A DNA stretch of 64,000 nucleotides from Buddleja alternifolia (taxonomy: Eukaryota; Streptophyta; Magnoliopsida; Lamiales; Scrophulariaceae). Position numbers and translations under genes: made by a program. The notes under the pieces are model-generated. The model saw only the letters and a program-made list of their open reading frames with translations, had not been told where the DNA came from and made no database searches. Positions 21,323 to 34,079 of the stretch are shown piece after piece; the stretch's first letter is position 1, and every line of letters begins with the position of its first letter. Location of the stretch: positions 10,512,046 through 10,576,045 of the forward strand of contig CM033393.1 in assembly GCA_019426215.1 (NCBI GenBank). The letters are read 5' to 3'.

Positions 21323-22039
21323 TGTTGGGATCGGTGGAGCCCCGGGGACGCCGGCGCAGCGGAAGAACAAGGATTATAATAAAAATCCGGCATCCCCGAA
21401 TTAGGGCTAGGTAGACATGGTACCATCGGATTTAAAAACTAAATAAAATGTAAGTTTTCTCGTGTTTACCTCTTGAAGAACAAAAAATAGCAACGTCTTT
21501 TTAATCAACTCCCTGCTACACCTCTCGAGATGGATTTGCTCTAGCGCCTCTAAGTTTATCCATACCTTAGTTCGTACCCTCGATTATATCCAACAATGCT
21601 AGCTAAGAGAATATTAAATTTCGGCTTATGAGAAAAAGGGTAGGAATATATTTTGGTGTTTTTTGTACTCAATACATGAGTTGGAAGAAGTTTTTTGTGA
21701 AAGAGATGGAAGAGAAAAGATGGAGAGAATAATCTATAACTCCTAGTTGTGATTAGGGTTGGAATGAAGTTATCACCTTAACTTAAAATATATAATACAC
21801 ATATATATATATATACACAAACATGTGGTCAAAAGACCACATCATACACGCCTCTTAGGTGTGTACAATATACATATATATGATATATAATATATCTTTC
21901 CATCTTTCCAACAGCGTTATATATTAATAATATATATTAATAATATATATACCTTATATATATACATATGTCTTTAGTGCAATTAATGCACAAAAGACAT
22001 AAAACATATCACCATACACGCCTCTCAGGCGTGTATGTG

Positions 22040-22086
<47 letters not shown>

Positions 22087-22310
22087 CCTACTTTAATAAT
22101 TATCTTCCTTAGTTAATTAGATCGACTAATTAATTAACAAGATCTTTCTATATATTTGACACGATCTATTCTAATAAAATCTTTTCATATGATTAGTCAA
22201 CTAACCAATTAAATTGATCTTACCATATCCACAATATCTATCCTAATATATTTATAAGATCTTTCCATATCAATTAGTCTCCTAATTAATTAGAATAGAT
22301 CCTACCCAAT
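21323..22310 (-). repeat. Right-hand LTR of the minus-strand copia element (truncated)
   Basis: It starts at 21323 (TGTTGGGA on plus, the LTR end CCCAACA on minus), next to the primer site. 21870-22310 matches the other LTR copy at 2280-2518 plus 15239-15380. After 22310 the similarity ends, so the outer end of this LTR is lost. Confidence 0.7.
22041..22082. repeat. (TA)n microsatellite
   Basis: About 20 TA units inside the minus-strand LTR. Confidence 0.95.
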
Positions 22311-22550
22311 ATATAATAAGATATATATTAAATATACAGACACACATACATAAACTTGGTGAACAAAATAAAATCCTCCACCAAATCCACAAACATACAC
22401 ACGCCCATATGTGTGTATATATATATATTTTTTCTTCTTCCACATATTAATTAATTAGACCACTAATTAATGAATTATTCTTTCCCAATTTAATATTCTA
22501 ATATTAAATTTTAAGACTATTATTAATTAAAATCACTTAATTTTTAAACA
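22311..22550. other. AT-rich junction, unassigned
   Basis: No gene and no clear repeat boundary. It lies between the truncated minus-strand LTR and a plus-strand copia leader fragment. Confidence 0.4.
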
Positions 22551-23527
22551 CAAGGGTCGAGTCGACCCGACCCGTGGGTGACCCGAGTCATTTATTAAAT
22601 AAATAATTATGTAGTTTTTGATTAAAATTGGATTTTAATGCACAAATAAATAATATAGTTTATTTAATAAAGGGTTTTTTAATTTTCATGTTATCTAATT
22701 TTATTAAAGTTGGACTTTATATTAAATTGGATACTTTCTGTTATACAATTAGTTTTAATTTAATTTTTATTAAAATCAAATTTTAATATAAAATTAATTG
22801 GATTTTATGAAATTTCATTTTCTAATAGAATCCAAGAAATTTATTTTCCTCGAGAATATGAATTCAATAATTAAATTTGGAATTTAATTACAAAATAACA
22901 TATATGTTTTTCGTGTGTTATGTGATATATCATGTTTGACATGTTATGTGATGGGAGACATGATTCATTGACTTAGGCTCGTTTTATCTATGAATTTATT
23001 TTGATGGGTTGTAAAGGCCATTTTGAGACTATGTTTATTTTCTTTCTATAGAAATTTTGTATAAGGTGCTTACATTAAATTGTAATAGTTAGAAATAGAA
23101 TAGGCCTAAAGAAGTAATTCAAGTCGAGCCAAGGAGATACAAGAAGGAGCTTTGGAAGCTTTAGTAGTTTCTTTTTTAATTAGTAATTGAGGCATTGACT
23201 TGGCTCAATCTAGGATTAAGGTCCATGAATCATGTGTCGCCAGCTTTCTAGGATTGCTTTCAATTATTTATTGATCCATGTTTGTATGCTTAGTATAAAA
23301 TGGATTAATGTGCAAAGTGAGACCTATTAAATAATTAATATTCTCCCACTTTGAAAATAATTAAGTTGGTAAATGGTACTAAGTATCCTGTCTTCCACTG
23401 GACTTAGGAAAAAATTAAAATGATATTTAATATATAATATCGTCCCTAAGCAATGGATTATATATTGAAATATATTTTAGATTTTTCTAAGTGCATGAAA
23501 TGGCATTAGTCAAAACAAATTTCACCC
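22551..23527 (+). other. Plus-strand copia leader fragment
   Basis: It runs parallel to 27300-28260, the leader of the plus-strand copia element. Shared blocks are 'attttaatgcacaa', TTTGACATGTTATGTGATGGG against TGTGACATGTTAATGTGATG, 'gatgggttg(t/c)aaaggcc', 'ctttctaggattgctttt'-like and 'gtgcaaagtgagacc'. Its LTR, primer site and gag are missing. It ends near 23527, where a minus-strand leader begins. Confidence 0.65.
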
Positions 23528-23859
23528 GGCTGTCGAGATGGATGCGCGAGCCCATCTCGCCTGTTGTGCGTGCACACGACCTAGCATGTTCACGAACATT
23601 GGCGCCTAGCCTCCGACCTCTCTTCGCCACTTCGGCGACGGGTTGGATGTTGAAACCGATAATTTTTTTATTTTCATCATACTAAAATTACACAAAATCC
23701 AATTCTTATTAATTTTTAACGAATATAAATAAATAAAATTTCCTCAAGAACATAAAAATGCGAAATCCACATATTTAATCATGCATCGCGAAAAACTGTA
23801 AATCATGCATCTAATCACATATTTACATGTAAATTACATACGCCGAACCCCGCGATTTG
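23528..23859 (-). other. Leader remnant of a minus-strand copia element
   Basis: A short non-coding piece between the leader fragment of opposite orientation and a primer site on the minus strand. No ORF of note. Confidence 0.5.
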
Positions 23860-23871
23860 GCACTGATACCA
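23860..23871 (-). other. Primer binding site (tRNA-iMet), minus strand
   Basis: On minus this reads TGGTATCAGTGC, one base after the LTR end CCCAACA at 23879-23873. Confidence 0.88.
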
Positions 23872-23872
23872 C

Positions 23873-25189
23873 TGTTGGGAAAAATAAACTAAAACGTTGC
23901 AGAAACGGTGTAATTAACATTTTGGATTTTCCCAATACAGGATCAATCCTGGGGTTTTATCACGCGTAAGTATGATAGAGATATCGACACTTTACCAGTT
24001 GCAGCGAAGTGGTTGGCGAATCACTAATTTTGAATTATTCAATGTTTTCGCGAACTGATCCGACTAATTGATTGATAATTCGAGCAGTCCAAAAGTGCTG
24101 CCTCCAAATTGTCTCGCTGGAAAAAACTCAAATGGAAAAATTCTTCTCCTCTTCTCAGAGTGGCCGACGGCTAGAGAGAAGAGAAATGGAGGGTTTTTCT
24201 TTCTTGTGGCTCGAGTGTGTAACTTATGTTATGACCTAGGTATTAACTAATATGATATATTTTTACATCACTTAAGTTATAACCTTGGGCTTAAAATAGG
24301 CCATGTAGGATGCCTACTAGGACGCCCCACATGGTCATGGTGCACCTCTTGGTGCATCAATTTAAGCTTGGTCCAATCCTTTATTTAATTAATTAATTCA
24401 ATCCAATTAATTAATCTAATTAAATAATAGATGGGATATTTAATTAATTTTTTTCTCCAAGAAATAATATATTAATTAAAGTATAAATGAATTAACTTAT
24501 TTCTTCAAATAATTAATTCCATTTAATTAATTTTAAGTATCTAATACTTAAAATATTACCACAAGAAATATACCACATTTTCTTTCGATCTTTCCTTTTT
24601 AAGCGTGACTCTTTAGGTTCATCTATATTTGGCAATGGGAGGATTCCATTGAATGTGGGTTGCACCTAGCCAGTCAAGTGTCCCACATCGTATCCCATTT
24701 AAAATGAAATGATTGGATCATTTTTACCTTTCTTATTGGAAATACCGTGTGAATACAAACTCTTCGTTTCCTTATCCCGGTCAAGTGAGAGTCATGGTTT
24801 AGGTCAAACTCATAAACTCGACTCTATACTATATTTATAAAAAGTCCAAATCAGTGAATGCTTTGGCCAAGGACTTTAAGATTTGACTTACTTATAAATG
24901 CATAGGATAATTCCTCGTTCACTTTCGAGGGAACGAATCTCATCTAGGATATCAGTTAAGACTACTACTTGCCCATTAGGTTGCAGTTCGAGGTCGACCC
25001 CAGCTAAGGGTGAACTTGGTCTAACTACTCTAATGACAAACATACTGTTATAAGTATATTTTCAACTCGATTCTTTAGATCTAAAGTTCAGACACACCTA
25101 TTACAATTTAATCAATTCTGTCATTAACTGTCAAAGAGTGAAAATCCATGTGACAGAATCAATGCGAGTCATGTTTGAGTGCCACTATA
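23873..25189 (-). repeat. Minus-strand copia LTR, first piece (split by the copia insertion)
   Basis: Read on minus, the LTR 3' end touches the primer site. The 25070-25189 end matches the middle of the plus-strand copia LTR in inverted orientation, for example the reverse of GTCGACCTCGAACTGCAACC at about 24990. The LTR stops abruptly at 25189, and the missing outer part is found at 36921-37264 beyond the inserted element. Confidence 0.8.
25185..25189. repeat. Probable target-site duplication of the copia element (CTATA / CTATC)
   Basis: CTATA precedes the 5' LTR and CTATC (36921-36925) follows the 3' LTR, so four of five bases match. The interrupted minus-strand LTR reads on across the gap, which supports these ends independently. 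Confidence 0.75.
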
Positions 25190-26874
25190 TATTGGGAATA
25201 AGCCCTCGAATGCTAAGAGGATAGATTGTAATAGGGCATAAAACAATGTAATCGTATTATTAATTAAAACCTATACCTAAAGGCATCTTTGGTTATTACT
25301 TGTTTTATTGCATTCGTATAAATATGTCATTAACCGAAGGCCCAAGTACGCAAGAGTAGACTTTCCATTCCTTATGTCATAATGGAAACAACACTGGAAA
25401 AGTTAAATACTTGCACACTAAATATAGTTCGCAAGTTATGTAATCCCATCAGGGCATTGAGAATCACTTACGACTTGTATGGTAAGAGCTCCAATGGCGA
25501 TAAATGTTGATCGTAGTGGGAGCTAACACCATGAGGAGATTGAAGGAGATCAATGCGCTTGAACATGACTCGCATCAATTTCGTCGTATGGATTTTCCAC
25601 TCATTGACAGTCAATAATGAAATTGATATAAGATGTAAGGTGTGATTAACCTTCGACTTGAGGGATTGAGTTGGAGATGTACTTGTGACATTAGGTTTGT
25701 CATTGGAGTAGTTAGATTCAGAACACCTTTGGGTAGGGTCGACCTCGAATTGTGATCTAATGCACAAGTAGCAGTCTCAACTAATTACCAAGAAATGATT
25801 TACTCTCTCGTAGGTGAAGGAGTAATTATCACTTGATTATTTATGAGCAAGTGAGATCTAAAGTCTTTGGCCAAAGTAATGAACCTTTCTGTAATAGGAA
25901 ACTATAGTGATCTTGACTTACCTATAAATAGAAAGTAAGTTGAGTTAATGATTTGACATTTACCATGGTCTATACTCATCGGTGATATAAGAGTAAAAGG
26001 GTTTGCGATCACACAATAATCACATCGGAAAAGGTTGATAGAATGATCCTAATCATTCGTTCTTGTTTAGGTTACGGTGTGGGTTGTGAGGCTGGCTAAG
26101 GGGACCCACATCCTTTGCAATCCTCCAATTGTCAAATGAGACGAACCTAAAAGAGTCACGCTTAAAAAGGGAAACGATGAAGAAAAATGATGGAGTATTT
26201 TTGTAGTATAATATTACGTATTTGATACTTAATAATATTTATTTATGTGATAAATAAAAAAATTATTTGGAATAATGTATTAATAAATATTAATATATAA
26301 ATATTTACTTCTTAGAGAATATTTTAGTATTATTATTTATTACTCATTTATTCTATTAATTTAATCGGATTAAATTAAAGGAATAAATAAACAAAGAGCC
26401 GGTGCACCATAGGGGCCGGCCATAGGCCTTAAAAAGAAGCCCATATCGGCTTATGAAGCCCATGTCTTTTGTTCACTTAATATAAATATATAGTGGTTGT
26501 ATTTTTATCTCATAAGTTCATGTGTTGAACAACAACCCTAGCTCTAAAACTACTATAGAAAAAGAAAAAGAAAAAATCTCTCTCCCCTCCCACTCTAGTA
26601 GCCGCCCCCTTAGAGGTAGAGAAGGAGGATTTTTCTTCCATCAATTCCAGCGTACAATTTAGTGGTAGAACGTTTGTGCTACTTAGATCAAAATCAACCG
26701 TCGATTCGTGATTTGGAAGATTAAAGAGCACGATAATCACTCTATAACATGTAAGTGATTTTAATCTCTCTTTTCATATTCGTATTTGTTTACAACTAGG
26801 CCGCGGTAGATCCTGTCTGGGAATAAAAAAATTCGTTGTACCGCTTCCGCTGTTTTGATGCATTAATTCTCAAC
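25190..26874 (+). repeat. 5' LTR of the copia element
   Basis: It starts TATTGGGAATAAGCC (TG mutated to TA) and ends CTCAAC just before the primer site. It is about 520 bp longer than the 3' LTR because it keeps the segment of about 26175-26720 that is missing there. No coding capacity. Confidence 0.88.
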
Positions 26875-26876
26875 GG

Positions 26877-26888
26877 TGGTATCAGAGC
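26877..26888 (+). other. Primer binding site (tRNA-iMet)
   Basis: TGGTATCAGAGC lies two bases after the LTR, an exact match to the usual plant copia primer site. Confidence 0.95.
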
Positions 26889-28687
26889 CATACCGAGCGG
26901 GTTGACGTATATGAATCTAGTGGGTGATTATGTTTGTTGGCATGTTTTACCGCTTTTCGATTGCATGAACAATATGAAGATTCGAAGTGTTTTTATTTTT
27001 TCGAGGTTTAGAACTATTTTCATTAACAATATGAAAATTATTGGATATTGCATAAAAAAATCTGGGTTCGAACACCTCGTTGAAATCGGTTTGGAAAACC
27101 TGCCACCGGGAGAATGGAGGGGCTGCGCAGCAACAGGCTGCTACGGGGCTACTGCACAGCATCCTGTTGGGCTTACTGCTGCAATGCGCAGCAGCAACCC
27201 AACCCAAAAGGAATGGGCAGCCCAACCTTCAGGCGGGCCAGATCCAACCCGATTTGGATCCAACCCGGGTCAGACCAGAACCCGACCCGGTCTGACCGGA
27301 CGAGACCGAACTTGACCGGCAGTTTTAAAAAAAAATTAGTTATTTGAAATGTAATTTTATTTTGGATTTAAAATTAGATTTTATTTCTAAAATGAAAATT
27401 AATTTGAAAATAATAGTCACTTTCATGCAATTTTAGTTTTAATATTAAAAGTGTGACTTTTTATTTGAAACTAATACGATGATTGGAAATCATTGTATAA
27501 TTAAAATAGAATTTTAATGCACAAGATAAATTTAAGACCTCGAAATTATTTAACACTGAATTAAGAATTGGATTTTAATTCATGAATCAACACATGCCTT
27601 TGTTTTCTTGTTTTCGATATCATATCATGTGTGACATGTTAATGTGATGGGGATATAATCCATGGACTTAGACTTTTCTTTTGGTGTATTTCTTTTATGG
27701 GTGGATGGGTTGCAAAGGCCGGTTTGAGCCTATGTATTTTATTTCTTTTATTAGAATGATGTATAGGTTGTTTGAAACCATTGTACTAGTTAGAAATAAG
27801 TAGAACTCATGAAAAAAAGATACAAGTGAAGCACGAAGGAGACAAGAGGCGTTCAAGGAAGCTTAGTTGTAGGTCATTTTTCTTGAATGATTAGGGCATT
27901 GGGTTGGCCTAATCTAGGAAACATAGTCCATGGGTTGTATGTTGTTAGCTTTCTAGGATTGCTTTATTTTACTGTATCTATGCTCTTTTTTGTGATTTTA
28001 AAATGACCTACAACTACAATCTTTATTTTGCTTTAGTTTAAAATGACTACTGTGCAAAGTGAGACCAATATAATCAAACCAAAATTCTCCCAATTTAATA
28101 TACTAAGTTGTAAAGGATATGAGGTATCCCTCCCTCCACTGAACTTAAGACACTCACATTTTTCCTGACATATAGCTTTTCCCTTGTTCTGGGGGTTATA
28201 TGCCTAGGTAGGATATGATCCTTTTCTTAAGCGCATTTGATGCCTTTGATCGAAGCAAATTTCTCCTCAAATACCAGCATAAGGTTGAAAGGTGAAATTC
28301 AACTATTAGACCAATGGAAAGTCGGTGGGCTAGTTTAGGTGAATCATAAACCCAAATTTTCGCATAGGTTGAGGTTTAGTGAATCATGGGAAAAAAGATT
28401 ATTGAACCATTAACATGGTGGATTGGTGTGAGACACCACTTTATAAGACTACTGAGCTAGTTAGCCGGAATAAGGTGCAACCCACGAAAACTTATAAGGA
28501 ATTCAATTACCACTACGAAGTCCACCAACGAGGACTTCCGAATTTCACAGTGTGTGACATTTCGAAAAATGTAGCGGGAGCCAAGTTCTTTTCATTAAAA
28601 CCTTTAAAAATTACTTGGAACATGGTTACATTAATTCTAATTGAATCTCGTTTATTTTCTGCAGTACTTTTATATCTCTCTCTATAA
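26889..28687 (+). other. Leader of the copia element
   Basis: About 1.8 kb without a credible gene. It has a short GC-rich patch (27110-27310) of CAGCA-like words and repeated GACCCG/GACCGG words, then AT-rich sequence homologous to 22551-23527. Confidence 0.75.
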
Positions 28688-29194
28688 AATGACTATCAAT
28701 CCCTTATCAGTTTTACTTAAAAAGAATATCCTTACTGGTCCAAATCATGTGGATTGGCTCCATAATTTAAGAATTGTCTTAAACATGGAATCACTGGGAT
28801 ATGTGTTGGACGATGATATCCCAGCTGCGCCGAGGACGCGGGCCACTCAGGAAGTTCGTGAGGCCCATGAAAAATGGGTGAAGGATGGCATCTGAGTGCA
28901 CGAGTACATACTGGGCTCAATGTCAAACGAGCTGCAGCGTTCCCATGATCAGATGACCTCGTCTAGAGCAATTCTTGCTGAGCTCTATGGGGAGCATAGT
29001 CGAACGGCTTGATATGAGATATCAAAAGAGCTGTTTGGCGTGAAAATGAGAGAAGGAGAAAAAGTTGGTCATCATGTACTGAAAATGATTTCAAGAATTG
29101 AGAGACTTTAGACTCTTGATTTTACCATGAATCCCACACTCCAGACTGATCTCATCCTTCAATCACTTCCTGACTTCTTTTCTTCTTTTATGCT
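28688..29194 (+). pseudogene. gag: Copia gag, N-terminal part
   Basis: ATG at 28688 begins MTINPLSVLLKKNILTGPNH, then DWLHNLRIVLNMESLGYVLD, the copia gag N-terminus with a UBN2-type middle. A TGA stops the frame at about 28893. The protein can be followed on (SNELQRSHDQ, EISKELFGVKMREGEKVGHH, LQTDLILQSLPDFFSSFML) up to the point where a solo LTR begins. The continuation (VNFNCNEIECNLAGLMN) is found at 30724. The intact protein would package element RNA in particles. Confidence 0.82.
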
Positions 29195-29336
29195 TGTTAC
29201 GAAATTTCATGTTAGATGTTTTGATTATAAAGTCCTAACACTCCAGACTGATCTCATCCTTCAAAACATCTAACATAAAATCTTCTTTTGTGCTTGTTAA
29301 GAAATTTCATGTTAGTTGGTCATAAAGCGTTTGAAA
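29137..29336 (+). repeat. About 100-bp tandem duplication across the gag/LTR junction
   Basis: A block containing CCAGACTGATCTCATCCTTC and CTTGTTA(C/A)GAAATTTCATG occurs at 29137-29236 and again at about 29237-29336. The second copy also holds a short inverted piece (AAAACATCTAACAT), the reverse complement of the LTR start. It therefore arose after the LTR insertion. Confidence 0.8.
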
Positions 29337-30723
29337 ATTTGTAATTGTTATTTAGGCTTGTAATTTTTATCTTTGTAGATTTTAGACTAAGTATTAGATA
29401 CTGAATCGCTAATAGAATTCTAGATGAGTCTATTAGAGAAGAAGTTGAAGATCAGCATCTGAAGTCAACCAGAGATGAAGATTTGTTTCTTAGCGTCCGT
29501 CAAACGCTAAAGGACTATTTCAGGATTTATGGATCAAAGCGCTCAAAGCATTCTAGCAATCAGTTTCAGATTCACCTGAAATAAATACTCAAGTCTTGAA
29601 GAACTTAAATGCAATCATTCAACGGACATTTATTTCCAACGGTAAATAAATTCAAAATGCATTAAATGCTTGATAAGAGCATTAAATGTGATAAGATACT
29701 GTGACTTGTGGACAAGCCACCTTTTTTACTAGACTGTCAGAACTTCAGAATTTAGAGTTGCTCCCATCCAATCGGTGCCAGCAAATTTTCAAGAATGTCA
29801 GGTTTTAGGTAGAATCACGCGCCGCGTGAGAGGCACTCTCCTACATGTGTCTAACGGACAGATCCCAAGAATTGCCTATAAATACCATACCTTCAGCAAA
29901 CCCCAAAAGTACGGTACATAATATTACAAGAGAAAATTACGTACATGCACAAGACTTGCTTAGAAAAAGCTTAGAAACTCCATAGATAAAATTCCTTAAA
30001 GCTTTTTATCTACATTCCAGACAGTCACAAATATCTCAAACCTCTTCCAAAGAAGAAACCTAAATTCCTATTGAGATACTCCAAGTTGTTTGATCTTCCC
30101 AAAAACAAACAAAACCTGACAAACCTTCAACTTTTCATCTGAGTGAGAAAGTTGTTGAAACCCCTTTTCAAGCAGTATTTCTGAGTGAGAGAAGCTTGTA
30201 GAAGACGATCTTCATTGGTGTTGAAATCTGTTTGATCAAGGAGCCCGAGATCTTTTTCATCCTTTACTATCTTGTAGAAGATTCTTTGTGATTCTTTGAT
30301 AATCATCCTAGTAAATTCCTCCAAGTGAAAAAGGAGAAGAATGACGTAGCTGGGATTACATCACCCAGTGAACCTTATATATCTTGTGTCATTTATATTT
30401 TATTGTCTTATTTTCATATTACATCATTCATTCTGAAAAAGACAAGTAAAATTGCAAAGCGATTAATTAACCAATCGAACGCTAAAAATCATTTCCGCTG
30501 TGCTAACCCTGATTAAGCGATCTAAGTGTTACCCTACTTTGGTAAATTGCTAAAATCACTAAGTCTAAGTTATCTTTACTGAAGCGCCTGAGCCAAGCGC
30601 TCAGCTTTCTAAGCGTTCAAATCTTTAAAAGTGATCCGAATTTTTGAAGTCGAAAAAGACTTTAGGGTCTATTCAACCCCTCCCCCCTTCCTAGACCCTT
30701 TCGTATGCCATTTGGGACCACCA
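29195..30723 (+). repeat. Solo LTR, SIRE/Maximus-like copia family (copy A)
   Basis: It starts TGTTACGAAATTTCATGTTAG and ends in a C-rich tract followed by TTGGGACCACCA. The same 1.5-kb sequence occurs at 39311-40804 (plus) and 44572-46060 (minus). It interrupts gag between FSSFML and VNFN. No internal region accompanies it. A target duplication is not clear because the left junction is duplicated. Confidence 0.82.
29877..29885 (+). promoter_or_regulatory. TATA box of solo LTR copy A
   Basis: CTATAAATA is conserved at the same place in copy B (39941) and copy C (45425, minus), followed about 17 bases later by CAGCAAACCC in all three. It is the likely core promoter of this LTR family. Confidence 0.7.
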
Positions 30724-30925
30724 GTGGTTAATTTTAACTGCAACGAGATTGAATGCAACTTAGCAGGGCTAATGAACAAACTCATACTGCTCAATCTCAA
30801 CTCTCAACACCCTAGAAAGCCAAATAAGAAGAAGAAAAGACCAAAAAACAATTTAGAGTCAATAAAGGAAAGGGTAATTCTCCCACATTCAAGAAGAATA
30901 AGGGGCCAAAAAAGGATGACAGATG
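30724..30925 (+). pseudogene. gag: Copia gag, C-terminal linker
   Basis: gag resumes after solo LTR A as VNFNCNEIECNLAGLMNKL, then a basic stretch (RKPNKKKKRPK). A frame change and a KKGPKKDDR-like end follow at 30925. A second solo LTR begins there. The next gag codons are at 32575. Confidence 0.75.
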
Positions 30926-32574
30926 TGTTAGTGTGTATGCCCTCAAATGCCATAAAGAGGATAGATTTTATAGGACATTGATTTGTAACTAAACAATATC
31001 TTTTCATAATATAAGGCATTTCTTGTTGTTTTCTTAGAGTCATTTGTATGGTTTTAGTAAACAACGTAAAGTCCTTGATAATAAGGCGAACATTCTACTC
31101 CCTATGGGATTGGGAGAGTGGCACTAGAAGAGTTTGATCCTTATTATCTAAAATTGGTTCCCAAGTCTAAGAAAATATTGACTGGACATCAATACTAGAT
31201 AAAGAATTGTATGATATAAGTTTTGACAGAGAAGGTGTCAGTCGAACACTATGGAAATGGTAGTGAGAACTTATATCATAGACACCTCAGTTAGACTGAT
31301 GTGTTCGAACACGGCTCGCATCAGTTTTGTCACATGGGTTTTTCACTCACTGACAGTCAATGACAAAACTAATAAGTTGTGAAAGGTACGCGTGAACCTT
31401 AGACCTGAGGAATCATGTTGAAGATGTACTTGTGACATTAAGTCTATTATTGGAGTAGTTAGATCTAATTCATCCGTTGGTGGAGTCGACCTCGAAGTGC
31501 GACCTGATGGGCAAGTTGCAGTCATAACTGATTAGCAAAATGGGATTTATTCTTTCATAAGTGAAGGAGCTAAATATCCTATGCAGTCATGAATGAATGA
31601 GGTCAAAAGACTTTGGCCAAAGCATAAGAGATATTCATGTTAGGCATGAAAGTATACTCAATGACCTCGATTCATTATGAGTTAAGCATATGGTCAGTTC
31701 AGTGAGTTTGACTAATCCATGACTCTCACTTGACTGAGATATGTGAATAAAAGGTTTATACTCGTACGGTATTCACAGCGTAAAGGTTTGGAATGATCCT
31801 ACTCATTCGTTCTCAATTAGGATACGATGTGTGCCACGGGATTGGCTAGGTGTTACACACATCCTTTTGGTTTCCTCCCAATTGCCTTTTGAGACGAACC
31901 TAAAGAGTCACACTTAAAGGAATTTCAAAAGTAAAAATCATGGAATTGACTTGAAAGAATTTTCGGTATTGAATATCGCGATTAATTAATTAATTAATCA
32001 TTAGATGATTTTATTAATTAATTAAGTTAATGTGTTAATTAATTTCTTAGAGGAAATTAATTATAGAATTAACATGGATTTAATTAGTCATTTGATTAAT
32101 TTATTTATTGGATAAATAATATTAATTAAATAATTAATCAAACAAATAAAATTGGAATAAAGCCCGAAGGCTTTAAACCACCTAAAGTGGGCGTCCGTAT
32201 GGATGCCCATATTGGTCAGTTGCCTAGGGTTATTATTTTTTAAAGTAGTATAAATATACTACTTAGTGAAAATAATAACAAGCCTCCAATTCATTACTTA
32301 CTCTCCAAGTCAAAAAGTCTTCCAACCCTCTCTCTCCCTCTAGCCGAATTCAAGGAGCAAAAGAAGAGGATTTTTCGCTTTTGATTCCGGTGTGGCAATT
32401 TAGAGACGGCGACAAGTTTGCTGTCCAAAGAAGGATCGTGAAAGCTAGTTCTGAAATTCAAAATCCGCAAAGAAAGGTTCATAGTTCTAAACACGATTTA
32501 AATATACAAAATCGAGATGAACCACTTGGGGTTTGTTTATTTTTCCATTGCGTTTTATTGCTAAAAAGCCAACA
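30926..32574 (+). repeat. Solo copia LTR with perfect duplication AGATG
   Basis: It starts TGTTAGTGTGTATGCCCTC and ends AAAAAGCCAACA. AGATG stands on both sides (30921-30925 and 32575-32579). It resembles the LTRs at 25190 and 35762 but is a distinct, diverged family member. It lies exactly within the gag codons just before the zinc knuckle. Removing one duplication and the LTR rejoins the frame. Confidence 0.93.
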
Positions 32575-33720
32575 AGATGCCTGTCTTGCGGTGAACTAGG
32601 TCATTGGAAGAGGGACTGCCCTAACTTTAGCTGGGGTGGTGCTTCAGGTATGGAACTATATGTTTTTTAAACTAATTGTTCTGTTACCGTATTTTTCACT
32701 TCCTGGATACTTGATTCTGGAGCAAACTCTCACATTTGTTGTTCCAATCAGGATCTAGAGCAAAGAAGGAAATTGGAGCATAATGAGGTGCAGATCAGAG
32801 TAGGCAGCAGGTAAAGCATCGTTACTACTGGAATAGGATCTACCTCTTTGCATTTATCTATTGGACATTTACTTTCATTGAATAATGTTTTAGTTTTGCC
32901 CAATGGGCTAAAGAACATAATTTCAATTCCTATTTTAATTGAAAACAATTATATATTCCATTTTTATGATAGGCTATGCAACATTTATTTTAATGATAAA
33001 TTTGTTGGCACTGCTTCATTAATCAATGGATTATATTATTTGAATGTTCAAAATGCAAATGAAGTTAACACTATAACCAAAAGTAATAGCTCAAATATTA
33101 ATTTAAGTCTTAAATGGCACCTTAGACTGGACCATGCTGGAGAGTACAAGATACTCGAAATGGAGAAAGGTGGGCTTCTAAGCCCATTAGGATCAGATCC
33201 ACTTCCAACTTGTGAATCTTGTCTCAAAGGCAAAATGGCTCGATCTCCTTTCACAGGAACTTTTGAAAGGGCCTAACAAGTCTTGGGATTGGTACATACT
33301 GATGTATGCGGGCCCTTCGGGGAAATGGCTCGAGGTGGCTATTACTACTTCATAACATTCACTGATGACCATTCCAGTTATGGCATAGTGTATCTTATGA
33401 GACATAAGTCTGAGTCCTTTGAAAGATTCAAGGAGTTCAAGACTATGGCTGAAAATCAAACTGACAATCATATAAAGGCTCTAAGATCTGATTGAGGAGG
33501 AGAGTATATGAGTGACAAGTTTGATAATTTCCTAAGGGAACGTGGTATAGTATTACAGCTAACACCACCTGCAACTCCACAATTAAATGGGGTAGTTGAA
33601 AGAAGGAATCGAATGATATTAGATATGGTACGATCCATGATCAGTTACCTGACCTTCCCATCTCATTGTGGGGTAATACCTTACTCACTGCTGTCCACAT
33701 CTTGAATAGATGTACTTCCA
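32575..33720 (+). pseudogene. pol: Copia gag knuckle, protease and integrase
   Basis: The zinc knuckle CLSCGELGHWKRDC (C-x2-C-x4-H-x4-C) follows the solo LTR at about 32578-32620. Protease shows WILDSGANSHIC with the catalytic DSG at 32713-32721. The integrase pre-domain follows (LKWHLRLDHAG, CESCLKGKMARSPF), then the core with D in VHTDVCGPF (33301-33303), D before a stop in LRSD-x-GGEY, and E in NGVVERRNRM. Stops at about 33275 and 33493 and a frameshift near 33690 break it. Integrase ahead of RT identifies the copia order. Confidence 0.87.
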
Positions 33721-34079
33721 CATCCATTCTTAAGACTCCATATGAGATATTGAAGATTAGGAAACTAAGCCTAAATTATTTTAGGGTGTGGGGATGTCCA
33801 GCCTACATCAAGAGAACAAAGGTGGAAAAATTGGAAGCTAGGTCCTTAAGGGGTGTTTTGTTGGATATCCCGAAGATTCTATGGGATACCTCTTTTACTT
33901 GCAAGATGATCATAGGGTCATAGTTTCTTTACAGGCATACTTTCTCGAAGATGAGTTCATTCGAGAAAGTGGAGAAGGTAGGAAAATCATCATTGATGAA
34001 CAAAGCAAAACCCCTGATGATACACCTACACAAGATGCCACGATTGAACCCACTCTGACATAATAACCCTTGCGAAGAT
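33721..34079 (+). pseudogene. pol: Copia integrase C-terminal region, decayed
   Basis: It is read in two frames: SILKTPYEILKIRKLSLNYF, VWGCPAYIKRTKVEKLEARS, then KILWDTSFTCKM / QDDHRVIVSLQAYFLEDEFI and an acidic-polar tail. This is the usual copia stretch between the integrase core and RT. Confidence 0.75.
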
